DNA from: Herbaspirillum chlorophenolicum
Lineage (GTDB): Bacteria; Pseudomonadota; Gammaproteobacteria; Burkholderiales; Burkholderiaceae_D
DNA: 58,960 nt
Direction: 5' to 3'
Assembly (NCBI RefSeq): GCF_001189955.1
Contig: NZ_LFLT01000030.1
Location: 1-58,960, forward strand
Part shown: in pieces, positions 27,202 to 36,457 of the stretch
How the letters are laid out: each line of letters opens with the position of its first letter
How positions within the stretch are numbered: position 1 is the first letter of the stretch
The notes under the pieces: model-generated
Database searches by the model: none
The model's input: the letters and a program-made list of their open reading frames with translations, nothing else
Told to the model about the DNA's origin: nothing
Translations under genes and position numbers: made by a program

Positions 27202-28155
27202 TCAGTTCGGCACCGGCGTGAGCACCGGCTTGCCGGCGAAATGCGTTTGCAGGTTATTGAAGGCGAGGTCGGCCATGGCGGTGCGCGTGACCAGCGTGCC
27301 GCTGGCCATGTGCGGGGTCAGCACCACGTTCTCCAGCGCCGCCAGTTCGGCCGGGATATTGGGTTCGTTTTCGAACACATCCAGGCCGGCGCCGGCGATC
27401 TTGCCCTCCTTGAGCGCCTGGGTCAGCGCCGCCTCATCGACCACCGAGCCGCGCGCCACGTTGATCAGGAAACCTTTGGGGCCGAGCGCTTCCAGCACCT
27501 CGGCATTGACCAGGGCGCGCGTGCCGGCGCCGCCAGGCGTGATCATCACCAGGAAGTCGACTGCCGCCGCCAGCGATTTGATGTCGCCGTAGTAGGTGTA
27601 GGGCACGTCCTTGCGCGAGCGGTTGTGGTACGAGATGTCCATGTCGAAGCCGGCCGCGCGCCGGGCGATCGCTTCGCCGATGCGGCCCAGACCGACGATG
27701 CCCAGCCTGGCGCCGCTGACCTTGGTGGTGAAGGGGAAGGGGCCGTTCTTCCATTCGCCGCTGCGGGCGAAGCGGTCGGCGCGCACCACGTTGCGGGCCG
27801 CGGCAAGCATCAGGGCGATGGCCATGTCGGCGACATCGTCGGTGAGCACGTCGGGCGTGTGCGTGACATGGATGCCGCGTTCGCGCGCTGCTGGCACATC
27901 GACGCCGTCATAGCCGACGCCGAACACCGAGACGATCTCCAGCGCCGGGAAGCGCGCCATGAATTCGCGCGGCACCTTGGCCTCGCCGTTGGCGGCGATG
28001 GCGCGGATAGCCGGGGCGATCTGGCTGAGCTTTTCTTCGCTCAGGCCGTCCAGCAGGTTGTGGCAATTGAAATTGTCATGCAGCAGTTGCATCAGGTGCT
28101 GCGGCAGGCGTGCCACGATCAGGACATCGGGACGGGAAGGCATGGATGGGGACAT
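27202..28155 (-). CDS. D-2-hydroxyacid dehydrogenase (glyoxylate/hydroxypyruvate reductase-like)
   Basis: About 317 residues. The NAD(P)-binding motif is GLGRIGEAIARR. Catalytic residues are Arg in NVARGSVVDE, Glu in GLDVFENEP and His in LTPHMASGT. The GhrB/HprA-like sequence suggests reduction of glyoxylate, hydroxypyruvate or a 2-keto-gluconate/galactonate. Its position as first gene of the dgoK-dgoA operon points to a sugar-acid substrate. The start is uncertain: ATGs at 28155 and 28143 are both possible, and a TTG at 28200 is less likely. Confidence 0.9.
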   Translation of the reverse strand: MSPSMPSRPDVLIVARLPQHLMQLLHDNFNCHNLLDGLSEEKLSQIAPAIRAIAANGEAKVPREFMARFPALEIVSVFGVGYDGVDVPAARERGIHVTHTPDVLTDDVADMAIALMLAAARNVVRADRFARSGEWKNGPFPFTTKVSGARLGIVGLGRIGEAIARRAAGFDMDISYHNRSRKDVPYTYYGDIKSLAAAVDFLVMITPGGAGTRALVNAEVLEALGPKGFLINVARGSVVDEAALTQALKEGKIAGAGLDVFENEPNIPAELAALENVVLTPHMASGTLVTRTAMADLAFNNLQTHFAGKPVLTPVPN

Positions 28156-28274
28156 GGTGAAGATTCGGGGAACGATGGATGGAGGAACGTAACAATACAA
28201 ATTAAGCGCAGCCTGCGTGCTGAATTCTTTTCAACATTGCGGCCGCGCGGGATGCGTTGGCAGCGTTGGGTGTA

Positions 28275-28742
28275 TCAAATGGCCTGCCAGCCGCCGCCCA
28301 GGTCCTGCATGGTGTTGAGTTCGCCGATATTGTCGTCCGGCCCCAGCGGCGGCAGTGCGCGCGGCTTGCGGCTTTCATCGGTGGCGACATAGGTGAGCGT
28401 GGCTTCGGTAACCTTGACGACTTCGGCTTGCAGGCGGTTGCGCTCGGCATACACCTCGACATTGACGGTGATGGAGGTGTTGCCGACCTTGACGATGTCG
28501 GCGTAGAAGGAGAGCAGGTCGCCCACGAACACCGGATTCTTGAACAGGAATGAATTGACGGCGATGGTAGCCACGCGGCCATTGGCGCGGCGTGTGGCGG
28601 GCAGCGAGCCGGCCACGTCGACCTGGGCCATGATCCAGCCGCCGAAGACGTCGCCGTACACGTTGGCGTCGGCCGGCATGGGCATGACGCGCAGTTGCGG
28701 GGATTTCCCGGCAGGCAGTTGAGTACGGAGCGGTGTGGTCAT
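28275..28742 (-). CDS. acyl-CoA thioesterase, YciA-type hot-dog fold
   Basis: 155 residues. The hot-dog domain contains NVYGDVFGGWIMAQVD, the catalytic-aspartate and helix region typical of YciA/BACH thioesterases, which hydrolyse acyl-CoA esters in the cytoplasm. GGGAGAA precedes the ATG at 28742. It lies behind a 119-base gap from the hydroxyacid dehydrogenase, so it may be cotranscribed with the dgo genes, but nothing links the functions. Confidence 0.92.
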   Translation of the reverse strand: MTTPLRTQLPAGKSPQLRVMPMPADANVYGDVFGGWIMAQVDVAGSLPATRRANGRVATIAVNSFLFKNPVFVGDLLSFYADIVKVGNTSITVNVEVYAERNRLQAEVVKVTEATLTYVATDESRKPRALPPLGPDDNIGELNTMQDLGGGWQAI

Positions 28743-28776
28743 TGCTTCTCCCTTGAAAGCGTGAAGTCCTGCGGAC

Positions 28777-28941
28777 TAGAACCTATTCGGGATCTCGCCG
28801 GGGTTGTCCAAATGCCCTTTCAGGCGGTCTGCAGCGTTGCAAAGCCTCGCCGGGCCACCGGCCCGGCTACGTTTTGCGCCTTGCATCCCATCCTGAAATG
28901 ACATTTGCCCAACTCCCGGCGAGATTCCGAATAGGTTCTTA
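28777..28941. repeat. 164-bp hairpin repeat, copy 1 (MITE-like)
   Basis: The whole element is an imperfect palindrome. Its left end TAGAACCTATTCGGGATCTC pairs with the right end GAGATTCCGAATAGGTTCTTA, then the arms continue inward to a central CGGGCCACCGGCCCGG. TA dinucleotides stand at both borders. A second copy lies at 57213-57376, with a core of about 75 bases (28823-28898) differing at only a few positions. No ORF is inside. It lies between the thioesterase gene and the Atm1-type exporter gene. Confidence 0.85.
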
Positions 28942-29025
28942 TAATCCCAGATTCGCCGCCTGGATGACGGCGAGGTGCGCTGAAGGCGTCCTCACTTGTC
29001 AAACAGGCACGTAAAGCATATATGA

Positions 29026-29056
29026 ATGGTTCTCGCACCAATAGTGCGAGAACCAT
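29026..29056. promoter_or_regulatory. 13-bp perfect inverted repeat upstream of the exporter gene
   Basis: Arms ATGGTTCTCGCAC and its exact complement with a five-base loop CAATA, about 95 bases upstream of the exporter start. There is no T-run after it, so an operator or a leader hairpin is more likely than a terminator. Confidence 0.5.
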
Positions 29057-29149
29057 AGTTTATCGGATGTTTCCTCGCCGCAGCGGGCTTTGCCGCCGTT
29101 AGCGGCATGTTTCGCGGCCGTGCTCCGCCAGCCATTTTCCAGCCATCTC

Positions 29150-31063
29150 ATGCGCCGTTATCCGAATACCTCCGCCCCGCAAGCCAACGCCGCACCGCGG
29201 CAACGCAGCGACTGGGCTATCGTCAAGACGCTCCTGCCCTATCTGTGGATCTACAAGTGGCGCGTCATGTTGGCGCTGGCCTTCCTGGTTGGCGCCAAGG
29301 TGGCCAATGTGGGCGTGCCGCTGATCCTGAAGAAACTGGTCGACCAGATGAGCGCCACAGTTGCGCATCCGCAAGCCTTGCTGGTGCTGCCGCTGGGTTT
29401 GCTGGCCGCCTATGGCGCGCTGCGGCTGGCGACCTCGGTCTTCACGGAACTGCGCGAACTGATGTTTGCGCGCGTGACCCAGCGCGCGGTACGCACTATC
29501 GCCTTGCAGGTGTTCCAGCACCTGCATGCGTTGTCGCTGCGCTTTCACTTGAATCGCCAGACCGGCGGCATGACGCGCGACATCGAACGCGGCACGCGCG
29601 GCGTCTCCACGCTGGTGTCGTACACGCTGTTTTCGATCCTGCCCACCATCATCGAGATCCTGCTGGTGCTGGCTTACCTGGTGCTGCATTACGATATCTG
29701 GTTTTCCATCATCACCGCCGGCGCGCTGGCGCTGTACATCCTGTTTACGATCACGGTGACCGAGTGGCGCACGCATTTCCGCCGCACGATGAACGATCTG
29801 GACTCGCGCGCCAACACCCGCGCCATCGATTCGCTGCTCAACTACGAGACGGTCAAGTATTTCGGCAATGAGAGTTTTGAAGCGCGCCGCTACGACGAAG
29901 GCCTGCAGCGCTACGAGCGCGCTGCGGTCAAGTCCCAGAGTTCGCTGTCGCTGCTGAACACGGGCCAGTCGGCCATCATCGCCATCGCGGTCACGCTGAT
30001 CCTGTGGCGCGCCACGGTGGGCGTGATCAACGGCACGATGACGCTGGGCGACATGGTGCTGGTCAATGCCTTCATGATCCAGCTTTACATTCCGCTCAAT
30101 TTCCTGGGTGTGCTCTATCGTGAGATCAAGCAGAGCCTGGCGGACATGGAACGCCTGTTCTCGCTGCTGGAAGAGAACCGCGAAGTGGCCGACAGCCCCG
30201 CTGCCGCGCCGCTCAAGGCGCAAGGTGCGGCATTGCGTTTCGAGCATGTCGATTTCAGCTACGAGAGCAAGCGCCAGATCCTGTTCGACATCGATTTCAC
30301 CGTGCCGGCCGGCACCACTACCGCGGTGGTCGGCCATAGCGGTTCGGGTAAATCGACGCTGTCGCGGCTGCTGTACCGCTTCTACGATGTCGATCGCGGC
30401 GCCATCCGTATCGACGGCCAGGACTTGCGCGAAGTGACCCAGGCGTCGCTGCGCCAGGCCATCGGCATCGTGCCGCAGGACACGGTACTGTTCAACGACA
30501 CCATCGAATACAACATCGCCTACGGCAAGCCGGGCGCCGGCCGCGAGCAGATTGTGGCGGCGGCCAAGGCGGCTTATATCCATGAGTTCATCGAATCGCT
30601 GCCGGACGGTTACGCCACCATGGTGGGCGAGCGCGGACTGAAACTGTCGGGCGGCGAAAAGCAGCGGGTGGCGATCGCGCGCACGCTGCTCAAGGACCCG
30701 GCCATCCTGATCTTCGATGAAGCCACATCGGCGCTGGATTCGCGCGCCGAGCAGGCGATCCAGCAGCAGCTGGCGGAAATCGCGCGCGAACGCACCACGC
30801 TGGTTATCGCCCATCGCTTGTCGACCATCGTGGACGCCCATCAGATCCTGGTGCTGGATCACGGCCGCATCGTCGAGCGCGGCACCCATTCCGGGCTGTT
30901 GATGGCCAACGGCCTGTACGCCCAGATGTGGCTGCGCCAGCAGGCTGGCGCCGATGAAGAGGGCGGGTCGCCGTCGCCGGAGGCTGACGTTGCCGATGTT
31001 GTGGCGGTGGCGGCCGGGCCGGGTGACGAGCCGACGGTGCTGATGCCCGCGGGCAGCCGCTGA
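29150..31063 (+). CDS. Atm1/HMT1-type ABC exporter (fused permease and ATPase)
   Basis: 637 residues. A six-helix transmembrane domain (about 40-340; NRQTGGMTRDIERGTRG is the Atm1-class signature) is joined to a nucleotide-binding domain with Walker A GHSGSGKST, signature LSGGEKQRVAIART and Walker B ILIFDEATSALD. Atm1-class exporters move glutathione conjugates or metal-thiol complexes to the periplasm. The start at 29150 follows the family's short N terminus. The C-terminal tail of about 45 residues is low-complexity and acidic. The stop codon adjoins a short sequence resembling one end of the hairpin repeat. Confidence 0.93.
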   Translation: MRRYPNTSAPQANAAPRQRSDWAIVKTLLPYLWIYKWRVMLALAFLVGAKVANVGVPLILKKLVDQMSATVAHPQALLVLPLGLLAAYGALRLATSVFTELRELMFARVTQRAVRTIALQVFQHLHALSLRFHLNRQTGGMTRDIERGTRGVSTLVSYTLFSILPTIIEILLVLAYLVLHYDIWFSIITAGALALYILFTITVTEWRTHFRRTMNDLDSRANTRAIDSLLNYETVKYFGNESFEARRYDEGLQRYERAAVKSQSSLSLLNTGQSAIIAIAVTLILWRATVGVINGTMTLGDMVLVNAFMIQLYIPLNFLGVLYREIKQSLADMERLFSLLEENREVADSPAAAPLKAQGAALRFEHVDFSYESKRQILFDIDFTVPAGTTTAVVGHSGSGKSTLSRLLYRFYDVDRGAIRIDGQDLREVTQASLRQAIGIVPQDTVLFNDTIEYNIAYGKPGAGREQIVAAAKAAYIHEFIESLPDGYATMVGERGLKLSGGEKQRVAIARTLLKDPAILIFDEATSALDSRAEQAIQQQLAEIARERTTLVIAHRLSTIVDAHQILVLDHGRIVERGTHSGLLMANGLYAQMWLRQQAGADEEGGSPSPEADVADVVAVAAGPGDEPTVLMPAGSR

Positions 31064-31195
31064 GAACCTGCTCCCGATTCTCCGGGGGCGGCGCTAAGGG
31101 TTATCCGCTGCAGTGCTCGCTTGCGCCGCGACTGGCGCGGCGGCACAATTCATCCATTCGCATAAATTCTTACAAGAACGAGAAGTGGGCGGGCA

Positions 31196-32206
31196 ATGGA
31201 AAGCAAATGGCTTGAAGATTTCGTCTCCCTGGCTGAAACCCGCAGTTTCAGCCGTTCCGCCGATTTGCGGCATGTCACGCAGCCGGCCTTTTCGCGCCGC
31301 ATCCAGTCGCTGGAAGCCTGGCTGGGCGCCGATCTGATCGATCGCACCTCCTATCCGACTAGGCTGACCGCGGCCGGCGAAGTGTTCTACGAGCAGGCGG
31401 TGGAGATGCTGGGGCAGATCAACAACACCCGCGCCCTGCTGCGCGGCAAGCGGCCGACCGCCCAGACCACAATCGATTTTGCGGTGCCGCATACGCTCTC
31501 GCTGACCTACATGCCCAAGTGGCTCAGTTCGCTGGAGTCAGGCTTCGGCTCCATCAACACGCGCCTGATCGCGCTGAACGTGCACGATGCGGTGATGACC
31601 ATCGTCGAAGGCGGCTGCGACTTGCTGCTGTGCTATCACCATCCGCGCCAGCCGGTACAGCTCGACGCCAGCCGCTACGACATGCTGACCATGGGAACCG
31701 AGACGCTGCGCCCGTATTCGCGCTGCGACCGCAACGGCAAGCCCGATTACCTGTTCCCCGGCACCTCCAAGGAGCCGGTGCCGTTCCTGTCTTACACCAG
31801 CAATGCCTATCTGGGCCGAATGGTGGAGTTGATGATGTCGGATGTGAAGCGTCCGCTGCACCTGCTCAAGCACTATGAGACCGACATGTCTGAAAGCCTC
31901 AAGATGATGGCATTGGAGGGCCACGGCGTGGCCTTCCTGCCGGAATCGTCGGTGGTACGCGAGGTGCGCAATCGCCAGTTGGCGCGTACCGATGGGCCGG
32001 CCGGCGAATGGGAGGTGGAGATGGAGATCCGCCTGTACCGCGAACGGCCCACTGCGCAGCGCGTCGGCAAGGCGCTGGTGGCGCGCTTGTGGGAATACCT
32101 GGAAGAACTGAATGCGACGCGGGCCGACCGCCAGAAGGGGGTGGCGGTCGGTTCCGGCAGGGCGGCATCGAAGGCTGCCCGCACCGCCGAAAAGCGCGAA
32201 TCCTGA
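31196..32206 (+). CDS. LysR-family regulator, HypT/YjiE-like, upstream of gdhA
   Basis: 336 residues. N-terminal helix-turn-helix (about 1-60; RSFSRSADLRHVTQPAFSRR) and a substrate-binding domain of the HypT/YjiE subgroup, with the long C-terminal basic tail ending AARTAEKRES. Its placement immediately before gdhA and the glutamate transporter suggests it regulates glutamate metabolism or a redox response; this is inference. Inverted repeats in the next intergenic region are candidate binding sites. Confidence 0.9.
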   Translation: MESKWLEDFVSLAETRSFSRSADLRHVTQPAFSRRIQSLEAWLGADLIDRTSYPTRLTAAGEVFYEQAVEMLGQINNTRALLRGKRPTAQTTIDFAVPHTLSLTYMPKWLSSLESGFGSINTRLIALNVHDAVMTIVEGGCDLLLCYHHPRQPVQLDASRYDMLTMGTETLRPYSRCDRNGKPDYLFPGTSKEPVPFLSYTSNAYLGRMVELMMSDVKRPLHLLKHYETDMSESLKMMALEGHGVAFLPESSVVREVRNRQLARTDGPAGEWEVEMEIRLYRERPTAQRVGKALVARLWEYLEELNATRADRQKGVAVGSGRAASKAARTAEKRES

Positions 32207-32546
32207 GCCTGGCGGGGCGTGATTGCATGCATGCCCGGCGCGGCCGGCAGGGAGCCGTGAAAACCATCTGGCGACGGTGCGAATTCCCCTTAATCCCGCT
32301 CCCATCAGGGGGAGCCGGTTGTTATGCATCTCATGCATAGTTGCATGCTCACAAAGCATTAGCCTTGTATTAGCCGGCTGGCTACGATTGCGTCGCTGAT
32401 TCGGACGGAGAAGATTTTCACGCTCTTGCGCACTGCAAGCGGCAGTGCACCTTGATCGTTAGCTGTGGCGGAGTACTATGCTCGGCAGGTCTCGATTTCT
32501 TTGCAGCGTCTTGAACAGCACGGCAAACAAAAGGAGCGATTGCATC
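32207..32546 (+). other. 340-base regulatory region before gdhA
   Basis: It contains the 7-bp-arm inverted repeat TATGCAT-CTC-ATGCATA (32323-32339), further TGCATG copies at 32224 and 32342, and a good sigma-70 promoter (see 32452). No ORF with a ribosome site was seen. Confidence 0.5.
32452..32479 (+). promoter_or_regulatory. sigma-70 promoter of gdhA
   Basis: TTGATC and TACTAT with 16-base spacing, about 65 bases before the gdhA start. The TATGCAT inverted repeat lies 110-130 bases upstream of the -35 element, a usual distance for a LysR-type upstream site. Confidence 0.55.
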
Positions 32547-33839
32547 ATGTCGAACGTACCTAACCACGAAGTGCCTTCCTACCTCGTCCCGCACGGCATC
32601 GGCCCGTGGGGCGTCTACCTTGAGCAAATCGACCGCGTGACGCCCTACCTGGGATCGCTGGCGCGCTGGGTGGAAACCCTGAAGCGTCCCAAGCGCATAC
32701 TGGTGGTCGATGTTCCCATCGAGCGCGATGACGGCACTATCGCCCACTTCGAGGGCTATCGTGTCCAGCACAATACTTCGCGCGGCCCCGGCAAGGGCGG
32801 CGTGCGTTTCCACCAGGACGTGACGCTGTCGGAAGTGATGGCGCTGTCGGCCTGGATGACCGTCAAGAACGCGGCGGTGAACGTTCCCTACGGCGGCGCC
32901 AAGGGCGGTATCCGCGTTGATCCCCGGACCCTCTCGCGCGGCGAACTGCAGCGCGTCACCCGCCGCTACACCAGCGAAATCGGCATCATCATCGGCCCCA
33001 ACAAGGATATCCCGGCGCCGGACGTGAACACCGATTCGCAGATCATGGCATGGATGATGGATACCTATTCCATGAACCAGGGCAGTACCTCTTCCGGCGT
33101 GGTGACCGGCAAGCCGATCTCTCTGGGCGGCAGCCTGGGACGGCATGAAGCGACCGGCCGCGGCGTGTTCGTGGTGGGCTGCGAAGCGGCTGCCAAGCGC
33201 AGCCTCGACATCAAGGATGCCAAGGTTGCCGTGCAAGGCTTCGGCAACGTCGGCGGCATCGCCGCACGCCTGTTTGCGGAAGCCGGCGCCAAGGTAGTGG
33301 CGGTTCAGGATCACGTGACGACTGTGTTTAACGCCGGTGGTCTGGACGTCGCCGCGCTGCAGACCTATGTTGCGCAGAATGGCAGCGTGAAGGGTTTCGC
33401 CGGCGCCGACGAGATTACCGACCGCGCCCAATTCTGGTCGGTGGACTGCGACATTCTGGTGCCTGCTGCACTGGAACAGCAAATCACCGAAGCCAATGCC
33501 AACAACATCAAGGCCAAGATCATCCTGGAAGGCGCCAACGGCCCGACCACGCCTGCTGCCGACGATATCCTGCGCGACAAGGGTGTGCTGATTGTGCCCG
33601 ACGTGATCGCCAATGCCGGTGGTGTGACGGTGAGCTACTTTGAATGGGTGCAGGATTTCTCCAGCTTCTTCTGGACCGAGGACGAGATCAATCTGCGCCT
33701 GACCCGCATCATGCGCGAAGCCTTCACAGCCGTGTGGCAGCTGGCTGACGAGAAGAAGGTTTCACTGCGTACCGCGGCGTTCATCGTGGCTTGTACACGC
33801 GTGCTGCAGGCGCGTGAAATGCGAGGGTTGTACCCGTAA
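32547..33839 (+). CDS. gdhA: glutamate dehydrogenase
   Basis: 430 residues, Glu/Leu/Phe/Val dehydrogenase family. It interconverts glutamate and 2-oxoglutarate plus ammonium. The substrate-binding and catalytic lysines lie in PGKGGVRFH and PYGGAKGGI, the Rossmann motif is GFGNVGG and the C-terminal [12 protein letters not shown] is typical. The start at 32547 has an AAGGAG site; the in-frame extension to 32478 lacks one. Length and motifs match the NAD-linked class of Gram-positives and betaproteobacteria. It is followed by binding-protein and gltIJKL genes. Confidence 0.95.
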   Translation: MSNVPNHEVPSYLVPHGIGPWGVYLEQIDRVTPYLGSLARWVETLKRPKRILVVDVPIERDDGTIAHFEGYRVQHNTSRGPGKGGVRFHQDVTLSEVMALSAWMTVKNAAVNVPYGGAKGGIRVDPRTLSRGELQRVTRRYTSEIGIIIGPNKDIPAPDVNTDSQIMAWMMDTYSMNQGSTSSGVVTGKPISLGGSLGRHEATGRGVFVVGCEAAAKRSLDIKDAKVAVQGFGNVGGIAARLFAEAGAKVVAVQDHVTTVFNAGGLDVAALQTYVAQNGSVKGFAGADEITDRAQFWSVDCDILVPAALEQQITEANANNIKAKIILEGANGPTTPAADDILRDKGVLIVPDVIANAGGVTVSYFEWVQDFSSFFWTEDEINLRLTRIMREAFTAVWQLADEKKVSLRTAAFIVACTRVLQAREMRGLYP

Positions 33840-33918
33840 TAGGGCTTTATTCGTAGCATGGGCAGCCAAGGCGACAGCATAAGATCGTCGGCTGCAGAAA
33901 AGCGGTAAGGGAGGAGAC

Positions 33919-34848
33919 GTGGTTCGTGTGCGCGTGCGCACCGGCGGCGCTGATGCCGTGCGGTGCGCAAAACTGATGATGGCGGTGCTGGCATGCCTGT
34001 GCCTGGCGCCGTTGTTCGCGCACGCCGAAAATACGCTGGACAAGATCCGCCGCACCAACACGATGGTGATTGCTTTTCCGGCCGGCCATTTCCCTTTCGC
34101 CGAGGCAGATGGCGACGGTAAGGCGATAGGCTATTCCATCGAGATATGCCAGAGGATCGCAGACGCCGTGCGGCGCGAGGCCAGGCTGCCTCAGCTGCAA
34201 CTCAAGTTCCTGCAGGTCGATACCGATGGCCGTTTCGAGGCCATTTCCAGCGGCTCCGCCGACATCGAGTGCGGCTCGACAACCAGCAACGCTTCGCGCA
34301 GAAGCCGTTTCGATTTCACCATTCCCCACTTTTATACGACTACGCGCATGATGGTGCGCAAGGACTCGGGCATCCGCTCGTGGCTCGACATGCGCGGCAA
34401 GCGCGTGGTGACGCTGCGCGGCAGCTCCATCCTGCCTTATGTGAAGGCGCGCGATGCCAGCGGCGTTCTCGATATGCGCTGGGTCGAGGCGACCAGGGAT
34501 GCCGATGCCGTGGCGATGGTGGTGGACGGGCGCGTCGATGCCTATGCCGACGATGATGTGCTGCTGTATTCGTATCGCACCGAAATAAAGAATCCCGAGG
34601 CGCTGGAGATCGTTGGTGAGGCATTGTCGGTCGATCCCTATGCGATGATGATGCGCAAGGACGACCGGGCTTTCAAGGCGCTGGTCGACCGCGAGATGGT
34701 GCGGATGATTTCCGATGGCGATATCAATGGCATGTACAACCGCTGGTTCATGCAGCCGGCGGGAGGGCGCAAGAAGGCGCTGGATCTGCCGATGGGATAT
34801 GTGCTGCGGGACTCATTTCGCTTCCCTTCGGATAAGATCGCAAATTAG
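33919..34848 (+). CDS. orphan amino-acid-binding periplasmic protein (GltI paralogue)
   Basis: 309 residues, family 3 solute-binding protein with an N-terminal signal peptide (MMAVLACLCLAPLFAHA). It shares GYSIEICQRIADAVRRE, DIECGSTTSNASRR and ALSVDPYAMMMRKDDRAF with the glutamate/aspartate-binding class. The GTG at 33919 is chosen because GGAGGAGAC lies directly upstream; it gives an unusually long basic n-region. No permease or ATPase genes follow directly, so it may share the GltJKL membrane complex or act as a sensor. Confidence 0.87.
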   Translation: MVRVRVRTGGADAVRCAKLMMAVLACLCLAPLFAHAENTLDKIRRTNTMVIAFPAGHFPFAEADGDGKAIGYSIEICQRIADAVRREARLPQLQLKFLQVDTDGRFEAISSGSADIECGSTTSNASRRSRFDFTIPHFYTTTRMMVRKDSGIRSWLDMRGKRVVTLRGSSILPYVKARDASGVLDMRWVEATRDADAVAMVVDGRVDAYADDDVLLYSYRTEIKNPEALEIVGEALSVDPYAMMMRKDDRAFKALVDREMVRMISDGDINGMYNRWFMQPAGGRKKALDLPMGYVLRDSFRFPSDKIAN

Positions 34849-35307
34849 CTTTTCTGGCATGGATATTGCTGACGGAGAAGAGGGTATGGCGGTGATTTTG
34901 GGAATGAATTGGGAATAATGCCGCGAAAGCATAACCGGCCAAGCTGGATGCTCATGTAAGATGTGTTGGCTGTCTATCGAGGGAATCGGCCGCTGCGGTG
35001 CGGCAGATGATGGAAGTCACACCGGGAATGGAATATTGCGCACTGCGGGACGTTGGCTTGGCTATCTGTCGTAAAATGCCGCCGCCGCATGTTGCGCATC
35101 TGGATCACTGCTGTGGGTTGCGTGCCGCCGCAAAGTTGGCGGCAACGGCTGCAAGTAGATGAAAAAAAGCCTGCAAAGATATGGCTTTAACAATAAAAAA
35201 GAGGCATGGCAACAGGACCGGTAAGCCTTGCTCCATGGACTGCTCAGGCTGTTTTTGGAATAGGGCTTTTGGTACACTACGTAAAAATTTTTCCAGGAGG
35301 TCACACA
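34849..35307 (+). other. 459-base intergenic region before gltI
   Basis: No credible gene. A weak promoter (TGTTTT, 17 bases, TACACT at 35273) lies close to gltI. Several A/T-rich stretches and a TAAAAT near 35074 could be further promoter elements. No terminator-like hairpin follows the binding-protein gene clearly. Confidence 0.45.
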
Positions 35308-36258
35308 ATGAAGTTATTGAAGCTAGCAGGGGTGTTGGTCGGCGCAAGCGTTCTGATGGGCTCTGTCCATGCGGAAGAGTTCACCGGCCGGATGAAGAAG
35401 ATCAAGGATTCCGGCACCCTGACTCTGGGCGTTCGCGATTCCTCGATCCCGTTCTCCTATCTGGATGACAAGCAGTCCTACCAGGGCTACTCGATCGACC
35501 TGTGCTTGAAGGCCGCTACCGCGATCCAGAAGAAGCTGGGCCTGACGTCGCTGAACATCAAGATGGTTCCGGTGACTTCGGCTACCCGTATCCCGCTGAT
35601 CGCCAACGGCACCACCGACATCTCTTGCGACTCCGCTACCAACAACATGGAGCGTCAGAAGCAGGTGTCCTTCTCGGTGACCGAATTTGTGACCGCCAAC
35701 AAGTTCCTGTCGAAAAAGGCAGCCAACCTGAAGACTCTGGACGACCTGAAGGGCAAGACCGTCGTGTCGACCTCGGGCACTTCGAACCTGAAGCAGATCA
35801 CTTCCCTGAACGCAGAGCGTAACCTGGGCATGAACATCCTGGCCGCCAAGGACCACGCCGAAGCCTTCCTGATGGTTGAAACCGGCCGTGCCGCAGCGTT
35901 CGTGATGGACGACATCCTGCTGTCCTCGCTGGCTGCCAACTCCAAGGCGCCGGGCGACTACCAGGTTTCTTCGGAAGCCCTGTCGGTCGAGCCCTATGGC
36001 CTGATCCTGCCGAAGGACGACGCTGCCTTCAAGAAGGTGGTCGACGATGCACTGACCGTGGTCTACAAGGGTGACGAGATCAAGAAGATCTACGCCAAGT
36101 GGTTCCAGTCGCCGATTCCTCCGAAGGGCGTCAACCTGAATGTGCCGATGAGCCCGCAGCTGCAAGCTGTGCTGGCAAAGCCGACCGATTCGGGCGAACC
36201 GGCTGCTTATGCTGCCGTTCCGGAAGCACAGAAGCAATCTTCTTCCAAGAAGAAGTAA
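35308..36258 (+). CDS. gltI: glutamate/aspartate ABC transporter binding protein
   Basis: 316 residues with a signal peptide (LLKLAGVLVGASVLMGSVHA). It has the GltI motifs GYSIDLCLKAA, ANGTTDISCDSATNNMER and ALSVEPYGLILPKDDAAF. It captures glutamate or aspartate in the periplasm for GltJKL. The ATG at 35308 has a strong CCAGGAGGT site, in line with high expression. The C terminus is a Ser/Lys tail (SSSKKK). It is followed by a terminator inside the operon, which would give more binding protein than permease. Confidence 0.95.
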   Translation: MKLLKLAGVLVGASVLMGSVHAEEFTGRMKKIKDSGTLTLGVRDSSIPFSYLDDKQSYQGYSIDLCLKAATAIQKKLGLTSLNIKMVPVTSATRIPLIANGTTDISCDSATNNMERQKQVSFSVTEFVTANKFLSKKAANLKTLDDLKGKTVVSTSGTSNLKQITSLNAERNLGMNILAAKDHAEAFLMVETGRAAAFVMDDILLSSLAANSKAPGDYQVSSEALSVEPYGLILPKDDAAFKKVVDDALTVVYKGDEIKKIYAKWFQSPIPPKGVNLNVPMSPQLQAVLAKPTDSGEPAAYAAVPEAQKQSSSKKK

Positions 36259-36288
36259 TAGGCTGATTGCCTTTGGCAATGAGTGACG

Positions 36289-36312
36289 AAACGGGGGCCT
36301 TGTCCCCCGTTT
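36289..36312 (+). terminator. intra-operon terminator between gltI and gltJ
   Basis: AAACGGGGG pairs with CCCCCGTTT across a five- to six-base loop and is followed by TGTTTAA. Its place after gltI suggests partial termination to raise binding-protein levels. Confidence 0.8.
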
Positions 36313-36457
36313 TGTTTAACCGGCTGGCAAAGGCGGTTGCCGCGGTGCAATTGCTTTTATCCACAGCGGCCGGTGACTGACCGGAATATCCATGGCGCGG
36401 CATTTGCCTGGTGATCGCGCCTGACAGACTGACTCGAAACAAGAGACGAGGCCATTT

